From NCBI GenBank assembly GCA_031253995.1, contig JAIRVG010000093.1:108161-172160 (forward strand): a stretch of DNA of 64,000 nucleotides. The letters are read 5' to 3'. The notes below the pieces were generated by a model. That model saw nothing but the letters and a program-made list of their open reading frames with translations. It was not told where the DNA came from and did not search any database. The stretch comes from Paucimonas sp. GTDB taxonomy: Bacteria > Pseudomonadota > Gammaproteobacteria > Pseudomonadales > Pseudomonadaceae. The position numbers and the translations under genes are program-made. Below are positions 46,777 to 55,577 of the stretch, one piece after another (position 1 is the first letter of the stretch; the number at the start of each line of letters is the position of its first letter).

Positions 46777-48738
46777 GTGAACGATATCGAGAAACTGTCT
46801 CCGGACATGAAGAAAGCCCTCGCGGTGCGCGTCAAGCAGGAAAGCGCCAGCAAGGCCCGCAAGAGCATCAATGAACGGCGTGCGCTTATCGAAGGGGTTT
46901 CAGTTGCAGAGCTGAGGGTGCATTCCCCCCTGGAGCCGATGAACACCCTCCCTGACAACGGCGATGGCCAGAACACCCTGCTTCCTCGGAGTCAATTGAC
47001 CACGGGATTGACTGTCAAAATCTTGCCCTGGGACAACATGGGCGACGAAGGAGCGAATTTCGCGATCCGTACCTCGTTCGATGAAGAAGATATGCCGGGC
47101 GAGGGCGGCATCATCGTCGAGCCTGATTTTGATCCCTTCGAGTTCACCGTCGATATCAGCAGCATTATGTTCGAGCACGGTGTCCACAGGCTCAACTGGT
47201 GGAGCCGAGGCACTTCCTCCGGCAACATGCTGGAAGGCCCTCCGCTGGAATTCTTCATCGATATCCAGAACCCCAACTATGGGCAGGAACCGGACGAGAT
47301 TCTGCTGCCCGCAGACCTGCCTGGCGGTGTGATCACCCAGGATTACCTGGATCAGAACGGCGGTGTCACCTTCACCTTGCCGCCTTTCGCCGACCCGCGG
47401 TTGGGGGACAAGTTCAGCTTCCTCATCAACGACATAGAAGTCCTCGCGGACCAGGACGCCGTCGCACCTTTTGACATCGTCGTAAACAAGGCCGTGTTCG
47501 ACTCGTTCCCGGAAGGCACCCTCACGCTGACCTACAACATCGTTGATCGTGCCGGCAACCGCACCGACCTCTCGCACCCGGAGACGGTCACCCTGGTCAA
47601 GACGCCGGCGCCGGACGCCATCAGGGCGCCGATCATCTCGGAAGGCCCCGTCATCTCGCGGATGGATGCCCTGGACGGAGTGACGGTGGTGCATGACTAC
47701 GACACCCCGACCAATGACGACTTCATCTCGTTCTACTGGCAGGGCCTTCCTCAGGACTCCTACGTACCACCGACGTCCTCGGTCGATGTGCCGTTCAAGG
47801 ATATCGCGAGCCCGGGCGATACCTATGAGGCCACGGTGTACTACGCCATCAACCGCAACGGCACGATCTACAACTCTCCGTCGGTGACGGTCGACGTCGA
47901 CCTGACCTACATCGGTCCGGACCCGGACCCGGAAGACCCGGATATCGTCAACCCGGACCTGGTTCCGTTGACGCTGGTCAGCTCCACCGGCGAGGACAAC
48001 GCCATCGTTCCGGCGGACAAGGGCCAGGACGCCACCATCACCGTGAAGCTGTATACGCCGGTCAATGTTGGAGAGGTCATCGAGGTGTTCTACGGCAACG
48101 CCGGCAACTCGGTGGAGGCCGTGACGCTTGACGCAGCCGATATCACGGCCGGCGAGATCGACGTGACGCTGCCCTGGGCCATGATCGACGCGCAGGGTAA
48201 TGGCACCATCGACGCCTTCTACCACATCTACGCGGCGGGCAAGCCGGAAAATGCCCAGCAGTCGCCGACCACGCAAATCGTGGTGACCGTGAACAACCTG
48301 CAGGACCTGCCGCTGGTCGTGTTCTCCAATCGGGAGGTGGACCTGAACATCATCAACTGCAACGTCAAGCCCTGGGAAAACGGCGTGGACATCACGATGG
48401 TGTACCCCTTCGAGGCGGGAGACGCACTGGTCATCCACTGGGTGCTGGACAACACCTGGCTGCCGCCGGACCACACGGACCTGCCGAACGATCCTCTGGA
48501 AGCGAGCCGCAGGGATTTCGCCCATGCAGTCACTCCGGCGGAGGCGAGTATCGGCAAGGTCGTTTACAAGATTGTCTGGGGCGATCATCTGAACATGCTC
48601 ACCGAAGGTTCCATCGTCGCCGGATGGAGCCTGAAGCGCGGCGAGGTCAGCGGCAGTTCGCAACTGCAGTTCGTGCGCTACAACCGTCACAGACCTGGTT
48701 CCGGGCGTCCGGTCTGTCCGGACGATGACCCCGTATAA
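46777..48738 (+). CDS. large multi-domain beta-rich protein, paralogue B
   Basis: A 653-residue protein of unknown function. The GTG at 46777 is chosen because AAGGAG lies 8 bases before it; the frame is open further upstream (to 46585) but without signals. The first 60 residues are helical and charged (NDIEKLSPDMKKALAVRVKQ), then come beta-rich modules. It shares with paralogue A the module pattern (DDFISFYWQG, EVIEVFYGN), the strand YNIVDRAGNRTD, and the linker GPDPDPEDPDIVNP. The last module has WENGVDITMVYPFEAGDALVIHW, like WNGIRVKIPGNPEVLEEDDVIEMSW of A (compare in parts). No signal peptide, membrane helix or Cys-rich start. A strong terminator follows. Confidence 0.75.
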   Translation: MNDIEKLSPDMKKALAVRVKQESASKARKSINERRALIEGVSVAELRVHSPLEPMNTLPDNGDGQNTLLPRSQLTTGLTVKILPWDNMGDEGANFAIRTSFDEEDMPGEGGIIVEPDFDPFEFTVDISSIMFEHGVHRLNWWSRGTSSGNMLEGPPLEFFIDIQNPNYGQEPDEILLPADLPGGVITQDYLDQNGGVTFTLPPFADPRLGDKFSFLINDIEVLADQDAVAPFDIVVNKAVFDSFPEGTLTLTYNIVDRAGNRTDLSHPETVTLVKTPAPDAIRAPIISEGPVISRMDALDGVTVVHDYDTPTNDDFISFYWQGLPQDSYVPPTSSVDVPFKDIASPGDTYEATVYYAINRNGTIYNSPSVTVDVDLTYIGPDPDPEDPDIVNPDLVPLTLVSSTGEDNAIVPADKGQDATITVKLYTPVNVGEVIEVFYGNAGNSVEAVTLDAADITAGEIDVTLPWAMIDAQGNGTIDAFYHIYAAGKPENAQQSPTTQIVVTVNNLQDLPLVVFSNREVDLNIINCNVKPWENGVDITMVYPFEAGDALVIHWVLDNTWLPPDHTDLPNDPLEASRRDFAHAVTPAEASIGKVVYKIVWGDHLNMLTEGSIVAGWSLKRGEVSGSSQLQFVRYNRHRPGSGRPVCPDDDPV

Positions 48739-48754
48739 AGCTGAGTTGGCAAAA

Positions 48755-48782
48755 AAGCCCGGAACCTGCGTTCCGGGCTTTC
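48755..48782 (+). terminator. Rho-independent terminator after paralogue B
   Basis: Hairpin AAAGCCCGGAAC / GTTCCGGGCTTT with a CTGC loop, 17 bp after the stop. It separates paralogue B from the autotransporter gene. Confidence 0.8.
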
Positions 48783-48840
48783 GAGGATGAAGGACGCATC
48801 ACTGTTCAGACGTTATTACTTACATATGCCGTGGAAAATT

Positions 48841-48860
48841 CCTACAGACTCGTCTGTAGG
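48841..48860 (+). promoter_or_regulatory. 20-bp palindrome upstream of the autotransporter
   Basis: CCTACAGACTCGTCTGTAGG: perfect 8-bp arms with a four-base centre, 100 bp before the start, in an AT-rich promoter-like region. The symmetry is that of a dimeric regulator site, for example a LuxR/FixJ-type response regulator. Confidence 0.55.
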
Positions 48861-48960
48861 GTAATTACTACTCTACGTTCCCGAAAAAATGGATGTCGCT
48901 CCGGAGTGTTTTATCGCCGTTCGATGAGATCTTCAGATAATCAACGTAGGTATTTATTTT

Positions 48961-51225
48961 ATGGCTCTTCAAGTCCGCATGTCTGGACGGCACTTCTTCC
49001 GTGTCGCTCCCCTCGCACTGTTTATACCACTTGCATTGCACAGCACTTTTGCAACTGCGCTGGTGGTCGACGGTGTAACTCATGATATTGATTCGACTAC
49101 GCCGGCCGATAGTTATGATGTGAGAAACGGCGGCACGTTGAATGCGCAGAATGCCAATACCAACACAATCAATGCCCTGACTGGGTCCACCGTTAATTTG
49201 AGTGGTAGCACGGTCACGGATACAAGTGGTCCAGGCGGATCCCAGGGCGCCATCACCATGAACGATTCCACGCTCAACATCACCGGCTCCCAGGTCATCA
49301 GCACCACCGGCCGCGGCCTGGTGCTGGCCACCGGGGCCGGGGGAGCGGGTTCCCAGGCCCTGGTCACCGGCAGCACCATCACCGCCAACACCTACGGTGC
49401 CTCGGTGACGCGTGAAAGCACCCTGAACCTGGTCGGCACCGCGGTGACCGCCACCGGTGCCGACAGCTCGGGCCTGCTTTCCTTCTCGGGTACGATCAAT
49501 GTGCAGGGCGGCAGCATCACCGGTGCCGGCAAGGGCGTCACTGTCCGCGGCTTTGGCGGGGCCACTTCCAGCCTGGTCCTTGACGGCACCCAGGTTACCG
49601 GCCAGAGCGGTTCCGCCATCGAACTGGTCAATCGCGCCACCGCCGAGATCGACATCCTCAACGGCACCACCCTCAGCGGTGGCAACGGCACGCTCATAGA
49701 TGTGCTCGACGGCTCCACTGCCAACGTCAACGTGGGCGCGAGCCACCTCACCGGCAACTTCAACGTCGACGCCACCAGCACCGGCAACTTCAACTTCGAC
49801 AACGGCACCCTGACCGGCGACCTGGTGGTGGCCGATGGCGGCACCGCGAGCGTGGGCCTGGCCAACAACTCGCAGTTCACCGGACGCATGGAAAACGTCC
49901 AGGACGTGAACATAGACGGCACCTCGCACTGGATGATGACCGGCGACAGCAGCGTCACTAACCTGGTCATGGACGGCGGCCGCGTCACGATGGGCGATAC
50001 CGATTCGTTCTACACCCTCAACCTGGAGTCGCTGTCCGGCAATGGCACCTTCGTCATGGGTTCGAACTTCGCCACCAATGCCACCGACTTCATCAACATC
50101 AACGGTACGGCGACCGGCAACCACGATCTACTGATCAGTGCCAGCGGCACCGATCCGGCGGCAGGCATTCCCTTGCAGGTGGTGCATACCGGCGGCGGCG
50201 ATGCGGCCTTCAGCCTGGTGGGTGGTCAGGTTGACCTCGGCGCCTATTCCTACAAGCTGAAGCAGGAAGGAACCGACTGGTTCCTTGATCCGGAAACCCG
50301 CGAGATAAGCCCTGGCACCAAGGTGGTCCTGGCCATGAGCGGCGTGGCCCCGACGGTGTTCTACGGCGAGCTGACCACTCTGCGTACGCGCATGGGCGAG
50401 CTGCGCTACAGCGAAGGCCGCGCTGCCGGGGTGTGGATGCGTGCCCACGGCAGCCAGTACAACGTCGCCGGCGCCTCGTCCGGGGTCGGCTACACGCAGA
50501 ACCAGCAGGGCATGTCCTTCGGTGCCGACGCGCCGCTGCCCTTCGGCGACGGCCAATGGCTGATCGGTGCGCTGGCCGGCTACAGCAAGTCGGACCTGAA
50601 CCTCGCCTACGGCACCTCGGGCACCATCGACAGCTACTACCTGGGCGGCTACGCCACCTGGCTGGACGCCAAGACCGGCTGGTACGTCGATACCGTGATC
50701 AAGTACAACCGCTACCAGAACGACGCCAAGGTCGGCCTGAGCGACGGCACCCGGTCCAAGGCCGACTACGACAACCACGGTATCGGTGGCTCGGTGGAAG
50801 TGGGTCGGCATATCAAGCTCAAGGACGACTACTTCGTGGAGCCGTTCGCGCAGATTGCCGGCACCGTGATCCAGTCCAAGGACTACAAGTTCGACAACGA
50901 CATGGAAGCCGACAGCGGCGCCACCCGTTCGCTGCTGGGCAAGGTCGGTACCACCGTGGGCAAGACCTGGGACCTGGGTGAGGGGCGTATCGTCCAGCCG
51001 TACCTGAAGGCCGCGCTGGCCCATGAGTTCGTCAACAACAACAAGGTCAAGGTCAACGACAACAGTTTCAACCACGACCTGTCCGGGTCGCGGGGCGAGC
51101 TGGGTGCCGGTGTGGCGCTGTCGCTGTCGAAGGACTTCCAGGTGCATGCCGACTTCGAGTACAGCCATGGCAAGAACATCGAGATGCCGTACAGCATGAA
51201 CGTTGGGCTGCGCTACCTCTGGTAG
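48961..51225 (+). CDS. autotransporter (type Va secretion), pertactin-like passenger
   Basis: A 754-residue autotransporter. A somewhat long signal peptide (FFRVAPLALFIPLALHSTFATA) is followed by a passenger of about residues 35-455 made of short beta-helix repeats rich in Asn, Thr, Gly and Ser (STVNLSGSTVTDTSG, STLNITGSQVISTTG, GTINVQGGSITG). This leads into the pertactin-type core (MENVQDVNIDGTSHWMMTGD, ESLSGNGTFVM). The autotransporter barrel (about 485-754) starts near GVWMRAHGSQYNVAG and ends in the aromatic GLRYLW. Passenger length is modest, without a protease triad, so adhesion or cell contact is more likely than proteolysis. The upstream palindrome is its probable control site. Confidence 0.9.
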   Translation: MALQVRMSGRHFFRVAPLALFIPLALHSTFATALVVDGVTHDIDSTTPADSYDVRNGGTLNAQNANTNTINALTGSTVNLSGSTVTDTSGPGGSQGAITMNDSTLNITGSQVISTTGRGLVLATGAGGAGSQALVTGSTITANTYGASVTRESTLNLVGTAVTATGADSSGLLSFSGTINVQGGSITGAGKGVTVRGFGGATSSLVLDGTQVTGQSGSAIELVNRATAEIDILNGTTLSGGNGTLIDVLDGSTANVNVGASHLTGNFNVDATSTGNFNFDNGTLTGDLVVADGGTASVGLANNSQFTGRMENVQDVNIDGTSHWMMTGDSSVTNLVMDGGRVTMGDTDSFYTLNLESLSGNGTFVMGSNFATNATDFININGTATGNHDLLISASGTDPAAGIPLQVVHTGGGDAAFSLVGGQVDLGAYSYKLKQEGTDWFLDPETREISPGTKVVLAMSGVAPTVFYGELTTLRTRMGELRYSEGRAAGVWMRAHGSQYNVAGASSGVGYTQNQQGMSFGADAPLPFGDGQWLIGALAGYSKSDLNLAYGTSGTIDSYYLGGYATWLDAKTGWYVDTVIKYNRYQNDAKVGLSDGTRSKADYDNHGIGGSVEVGRHIKLKDDYFVEPFAQIAGTVIQSKDYKFDNDMEADSGATRSLLGKVGTTVGKTWDLGEGRIVQPYLKAALAHEFVNNNKVKVNDNSFNHDLSGSRGELGAGVALSLSKDFQVHADFEYSHGKNIEMPYSMNVGLRYLW

Positions 51226-51247
51226 GTCCGCCGGGGCCGCTTTGCGG

Positions 51248-51325
51248 CCCTTCGCGAGCAAGCTTGCTTCTACAGGTATGTGCCAGGGTCGGCTGACCCG
51301 TAGGAGCGAGCTTGCTCGCGAAGGG
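51248..51325. repeat. REP doublet of a second class
   Basis: Inverted pair TTCGCGAGCAAGCTTGCTTC... (51251-51273) and ...GAGCGAGCTTGCTCGCGAA (51300-51322) between convergent genes. The core (GCGAGCAAGCTTGCT) differs from the REP family at 13235. It may also act as a terminator. Confidence 0.8.
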
Positions 51326-51348
51326 CTGCAAGGCGGCCTCGATCTTTT

Positions 51349-52395
51349 CTACCCGGCAGACGAACGCTGGGTCTGCGCAGTCCAGTGCCTGAACAACGGC
51401 TCCGCCAGAAACAGCACGAACAGCAACCTCATCATCTGCAACGCCGTCACCAGCGGTACGGACAGTTGCAGCGTTTCCGCCGTCAGGCTCATCTCGGCAA
51501 TGCCGCCGGGCATCATGCCCAAGGTCAACGACCGCAGATCCAGGTTGGTCGCCGCGCTCAGCGCCAGGGCGGCGATGGCGGCGATGGCCATGGTCAGCGC
51601 CGTGGCCGCCAGGGTCCGCGCCAGGAACGACGGCGCACGGCGGAAGAAGGCGCGGTTGAAGTGACAGCCCAGGCCGCTGCCGATCAGCCACTGGCCAATC
51701 TGGCTGGCGCCATCCGGCAGCCCCAGGTGCAGGTTCCAGCCGATGCTGGCCACGCCCGCCACCAGCAGCGGACCGAACAGCCACGGGTTGGGTTGTTTCA
51801 AGCGTTGCCAGACCCACGCCACCAGCGCCCCCAGCGGGAACACCACGGCCAGCCAGCCCCAGTCCACCGCGCCCGCATGGCTGAGGGGCACGCCATCACC
51901 GAGCAGGTACTTGAACGCCGCCGGCACGCACAGCACCACCACCAGCACCCGCAGGCTCTGGCCGGCAGCGACCCGGCTGAGGTTGGCGCCGTTGCGCGCG
52001 CCGAGGTTGACCATCTCCCCGGAACCCCCGGGCATGCTGGAGAAGAACGCGGTGGCGCGGTCCTCGCCGGTGCGCCGCAGCAGCCAGACCCCGACCACGC
52101 TGGACAGGCTGGTGATCAAGGCACCGAAGAAGATCAGGCCGAAATGACTGGCGACCTGTTCAGCGACATGGGGCGTGAAGTGCAGGCCGATGCCGATACC
52201 GACGATCCACTGCCCGCACTTGCGCCCGCCCGGTATCTCGGCGAGCTGCCACGGGGTGAGGCAGCGCACCAGGATGATCGCCAGCAGCGAGCCGACCATG
52301 AACGGCAGCGGCCAGCCGATGGCGCTGGCCGCGAACCCGCCGGCCAGGCCGACCAGCGGGGTTGCCCACCATTGCCTGAAGGATGACTCAGACAT
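51349..52395 (-). CDS. AbrB-family membrane protein (PF05145 type)
   Basis: A 348-residue inner-membrane protein with about ten hydrophobic helices arranged as two similar halves, as in the AbrB/AmoA duplication family, which is not related to the DNA-binding AbrB. Repeated motifs are LAGGFAASAIGWPLPFMVGSL in the first half and LLVAGVASIGWNLHLGLPDG in the second, and MPGGSGEMVNLGARNG / MMPGGIAEMSLTAET. The function is unknown, but the gene is commonly found next to tripartite tricarboxylate transporters, as here, where its start overlaps the end of tctA by 8 bp. It may assist export or regulation of the same substrates. Last gene of the opdH-tct operon. Confidence 0.82.
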   Translation of the reverse strand: MSESSFRQWWATPLVGLAGGFAASAIGWPLPFMVGSLLAIILVRCLTPWQLAEIPGGRKCGQWIVGIGIGLHFTPHVAEQVASHFGLIFFGALITSLSSVVGVWLLRRTGEDRATAFFSSMPGGSGEMVNLGARNGANLSRVAAGQSLRVLVVVLCVPAAFKYLLGDGVPLSHAGAVDWGWLAVVFPLGALVAWVWQRLKQPNPWLFGPLLVAGVASIGWNLHLGLPDGASQIGQWLIGSGLGCHFNRAFFRRAPSFLARTLAATALTMAIAAIAALALSAATNLDLRSLTLGMMPGGIAEMSLTAETLQLSVPLVTALQMMRLLFVLFLAEPLFRHWTAQTQRSSAG

Positions 52396-53902
52396 TGGCC
52401 AGGGCGCGGCGCTGCTGGACGCGACGACGCCAGATGCGGATCAGCGGCAGGGCCAGCATCAGCGCGGTCAGTACCCACACGCCCAGGCTGATCGGGCTCG
52501 ACCAGAGGATGTGCAGGTCGCCGTTGGAGATCGACAGCGCGCGGCGCAGGTTCTGTTCCATCAGGCCACCGAGGATGAAGCCCAGCAGGATCGGCGACAG
52601 CGGGAAGTCCAGCTTGCGCAGGATGTAGCCCATGATGCCGATGCCGACCATCAGGAACAGGTCGAAGGTGGTGGCGTGCACCGCGTAGACACCGATCGCG
52701 GTGATGATCGCGATCACCGGCACCAGCGCCCAGTTCGGCACGGCGAGGATGCGGGTGAAGATGCGGATCATCGGGATGTTCAGGATCACCAGCATGATGT
52801 TGGCGATGAACAGCGAGGCGATCAGGCCCCAGACGATGTCCGGCTGTTGTTCGAACAGCATCGGGCCGGGGGTGATGTTGTACAGGGTCAGGGCGCCGAT
52901 CATCACCGCGGTGGTGCCGGAGCCGGGGACGCCGAGGGTCAGCATCGGCACCAGGGCGCCGCAGCAGGAGGCGCCGATGGCGGTTTCCGGCGCGGCCAGG
53001 CCACGGGCGTCACCCTTGCCGAACTTGCCGCTGGCACCGGCGATGCGCTTCTCGGTCATGTAGGCCACGGCGCTGGCCAGGGTCGCGCCGGCACCGGGCA
53101 GCACGCCCATGACGAAGCCGAGCAGGCCGCAACGGATGTTGACGATGAACACCGAGGCCGCTTCCTTCAGGTTGAAGAGCATGCGCCCGGTGGCTTTCAC
53201 CGCCTCGTGGCCGTGGTGGGTCTTCTCCAGCAGCAGGAGGATCTCGCTGACCGAGAACAGGCCCAGCACCAGCACGACGAACTGGATGCCGTCGGCCAAG
53301 TGCACGCTGTCACCGGTGAAGCGGTACACGCCGCTGTTGGCGTCGATGCCGACGGCCGAGAGGAACAGGCCGATCAGTGCGGCGATGAAGGTCTTCAGCG
53401 GCTTGTTGCCGGCCATGCCGCCGAGGGCGACGATGGCGAACACCATGAGCACGAAGTACTCCGCCGGTCCGAAGGCGATCGCCCATTTCGCCAAGAGCGG
53501 CGCGAACAGCACCATGCCGCAGGTGGCGATGAAGGCGCCGATGAACGAACTCCAGGCCGACAGCGACAGCGCCACGCCGGCCAGGCCCTGGCGAGCCATG
53601 GGGTAGCCGTCGAGGGTGGTCATCACGGTGGAGGCTTCGCCGGGGATGTTCAGCAGGATCGAGCTGATCCGCCCGCCGTACTCGCAGCCCAGGTAGACCG
53701 CGGCCAGCAGGATCAGCGCCGACTCCGGCGGCAGGCCGAGGGCGAAGGCGATGGGGATCAGCAGGGCCACGCCGTTGATCGGGCCCAGGCCCGGCAGCAG
53801 GCCGACCACGGTGCCGATCAGGGTGCCGGTGAGGGCGGTGACCAGGTTGTACGGGCTGAGGGCCACGCCGAAGCCCTGGCCCAGATAACTCAAGGTATCC
53901 AT
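52388..53902 (-). CDS. tctA: tripartite tricarboxylate transporter, large membrane subunit
   Basis: A 504-residue TctA protein with about 12 membrane helices. Signature parts are GTLIGTVVGLLPGLGPINGVALLIP (about residues 26-50, in parts) and YLGCEYGGRISSILLNIPGEASTVMTTLDGYP (about 70-101, cited by its core YGGRISSILLNIPGE). The ATG at 53902 is used. It is the permease core that, with TctB and the periplasmic TctC, takes up citrate or other tricarboxylates with sodium or protons. It starts 1 bp from the tctB stop and overlaps abrB at its end, so all are one operon. Confidence 0.92.
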   Translation of the reverse strand: MDTLSYLGQGFGVALSPYNLVTALTGTLIGTVVGLLPGLGPINGVALLIPIAFALGLPPESALILLAAVYLGCEYGGRISSILLNIPGEASTVMTTLDGYPMARQGLAGVALSLSAWSSFIGAFIATCGMVLFAPLLAKWAIAFGPAEYFVLMVFAIVALGGMAGNKPLKTFIAALIGLFLSAVGIDANSGVYRFTGDSVHLADGIQFVVLVLGLFSVSEILLLLEKTHHGHEAVKATGRMLFNLKEAASVFIVNIRCGLLGFVMGVLPGAGATLASAVAYMTEKRIAGASGKFGKGDARGLAAPETAIGASCCGALVPMLTLGVPGSGTTAVMIGALTLYNITPGPMLFEQQPDIVWGLIASLFIANIMLVILNIPMIRIFTRILAVPNWALVPVIAIITAIGVYAVHATTFDLFLMVGIGIMGYILRKLDFPLSPILLGFILGGLMEQNLRRALSISNGDLHILWSSPISLGVWVLTALMLALPLIRIWRRRVQQRRALANV

Positions 53903-53903
53903 G

Positions 53904-54362
53904 TCAATTCTCCAGAACGTCGAGCAGGCCGAGGGGCAGCGGTACATCCATGATGCGGTCGAAGAGCACGTACAGGGCGATGCTCATGCCACCGATGATC
54001 AGCGCGCTGGGCAGCCAGCGGCCGCCGTACAGGCGGGCCATGGGGACACCGATGAGGATGCTGCTGACGATGAAGCCGAGGGTTTCGAAGGTGGCGGCGA
54101 AGACCAGCAGCAGGGCCACGCAGATGCCGATCTTGGTCAGGGTCTCGCGGTCCAGCTCCGGTTCGTCGTCGCCGCGCACGATGGGCGTGGGGCGGAACGC
54201 CAGGTAGAGCAGGGCCAGGCCCATCAGGCCGAGCATCAGCAGGGGGTAGGCGCGCGGGCCCACCGGTTCGTAGGAAAACGCGGCCTGGTAGGGCAGGGCC
54301 ATCACGGCCAGGGCGGCACAGACCGCCAGCAGGGCCAGGGCGAAGATGCGTTGCAGGATCAT
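53904..54362 (-). CDS. tctB: tripartite tricarboxylate transporter, small membrane subunit
   Basis: A 152-residue TctB protein with four hydrophobic helices (IFALALLAVCAALAVMALPY, YPLLMLGLMGLALLYLAF, IGICVALLLVFAATFETLGF, SALIIGGMSIALYVLF). YEPVGPRAYP between helices 1 and 2 is the family motif. The ATG at 54362 is preferred over an in-frame TTG just before it; GAGG lies upstream. It is the small subunit that works with TctA. A REP cluster of about 140 bp separates it from tctC, which may adjust relative expression. Confidence 0.9.
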   Translation of the reverse strand: MILQRIFALALLAVCAALAVMALPYQAAFSYEPVGPRAYPLLMLGLMGLALLYLAFRPTPIVRGDDEPELDRETLTKIGICVALLLVFAATFETLGFIVSSILIGVPMARLYGGRWLPSALIIGGMSIALYVLFDRIMDVPLPLGLLDVLEN

Positions 54363-54420
54363 CAAGAAATCCTCTGGATGAGGGGGAAGTCAGGCACAGG
54401 TGTGCTGTCTTGAGGGCCTC

Positions 54421-54556
54421 ATCGCTGGCAAGCCAGCTCCCACAGGTACAGTGCAAAACCCGAGAGCACTGCAATCCCTGTGGGAGCCAGCTCCCACAGG
54501 TCCATCACTGTTCTTGCGAGCGGCGGGGTCCCTGTGGGCGCTGGCTTGCCAGCGAT
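54421..54556. repeat. REP cluster between tctC and tctB
   Basis: Three REP cores: ATCGCTGGCAAGCCAGCTCC at 54421-54446, a truncated inverted pair GGGAGCCAGCTCCC at about 54477-54500, and GGGCGCTGGCTTGCCAGCGA ending at 54556. Located inside an operon. Such hairpins can stabilise the upstream (tctC) message, which codes for the most abundant subunit. Confidence 0.8.
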
Positions 54557-54561
54557 TGCGG

Positions 54562-55542
54562 TTACTGGATCAACCCGAATTCCTTGGCCAGTGCCTTGTA
54601 GTCGGCGACCTGTTTCTTGACGTAGGTGTCCAGCTCTTCACCGGTCATGGCGAACGGGAACAGCTCGCGCTGGTCACGCAGCTTGGCGAACTCCTCGGAG
54701 GCCAGCAGCTTGTCGAACGAGGCTTTCCACCATTGGTAGTCCTCGTCGCTGACCTTCGGCCCGACATAGAACCCGCGCACCACCGGCCAGACGATGTCGT
54801 AGCCCTGCTCCCTGGCGGTCGGGATGTCCTTCATCTCCGGCTCGTCGAGACGCTTGTCGGAGAACACTGCGAGCAGGCGCATGTTGCCGCTCTGGATGTG
54901 CGGCATGGAGTCGGAGATGTCGGTACTGCCGACCTGGATATGCCCGCCGAGCAGCGCGGTGGCGATCTCGCCGCCGCCTTCCAGGGCCACGTAGCGCAGG
55001 TCGCGCGGGTTGATCCCGGCGGCCTTGGCGATCAGCGCGGTCTGCATCCAGTCCTGGCTGCCGACGGTGCCGCCGGAACCGATCACCACCTTGCTCGGAT
55101 CCTTCTTCAAGGCCGCGACCAGGTCGTCGAGGGTCTTGTAGGGCGAATCGTTCTTCACCGCGATGGCACCGTAGCTGGTGCCCACCGCCGCCAGCCAGCG
55201 CACGGCGTTCTCGTCGAAGCGACCGAACTTGCCCTGGGCCAGGTTCAGCAGCGAGCCGCTGGACCAGGCCACCAGGGTCCCGGCATCGCCCGGACGCTGG
55301 GCGACCACGGCGTTGTAGGCCACCGCGCCGACACCGCCGGGCATGTAGGTGACGCGCATCGGCTTGCTGAGGATCTTCTCGTTGACCAGGGCGCTTTGCA
55401 CCAGCTTGCAGGTCAGGTCGAAGCCACCACCCGGCGAGGCCGGGGCAATGCATTCAGGACGTTTCGGTTCGGCGGCCAGCACCTGGCCGGCGAACAGCAG
55501 GCAGCCGGTGGCGAGGGCGAGTCGGCGCAGTGAAAAGGTCAT
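54562..55542 (-). CDS. tctC: tricarboxylate-binding periplasmic protein
   Basis: A 326-residue Bug-family (TctC) periplasmic binding protein with a signal peptide (LRRLALATGCLLFAGQVLAAE). Family features: the PGGGFDLTCKLVQSAL loop (about residues 38-53), which holds the carboxylate ligand, MPGGVGAVAYNAVV (about 68-81), GTVGSQDWMQTALIAKAAG and ALLGGHIQVGSTDISD. It delivers citrate or another tricarboxylate to TctAB. It lies 35 bp after opdH, probably on the same transcript. Confidence 0.92.
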   Translation of the reverse strand: MTFSLRRLALATGCLLFAGQVLAAEPKRPECIAPASPGGGFDLTCKLVQSALVNEKILSKPMRVTYMPGGVGAVAYNAVVAQRPGDAGTLVAWSSGSLLNLAQGKFGRFDENAVRWLAAVGTSYGAIAVKNDSPYKTLDDLVAALKKDPSKVVIGSGGTVGSQDWMQTALIAKAAGINPRDLRYVALEGGGEIATALLGGHIQVGSTDISDSMPHIQSGNMRLLAVFSDKRLDEPEMKDIPTAREQGYDIVWPVVRGFYVGPKVSDEDYQWWKASFDKLLASEEFAKLRDQRELFPFAMTGEELDTYVKKQVADYKALAKEFGLIQ

Positions 55543-55577
55543 CGTCAGTCTCCGTAGCTTTAGTTGTTATAGGCGGA

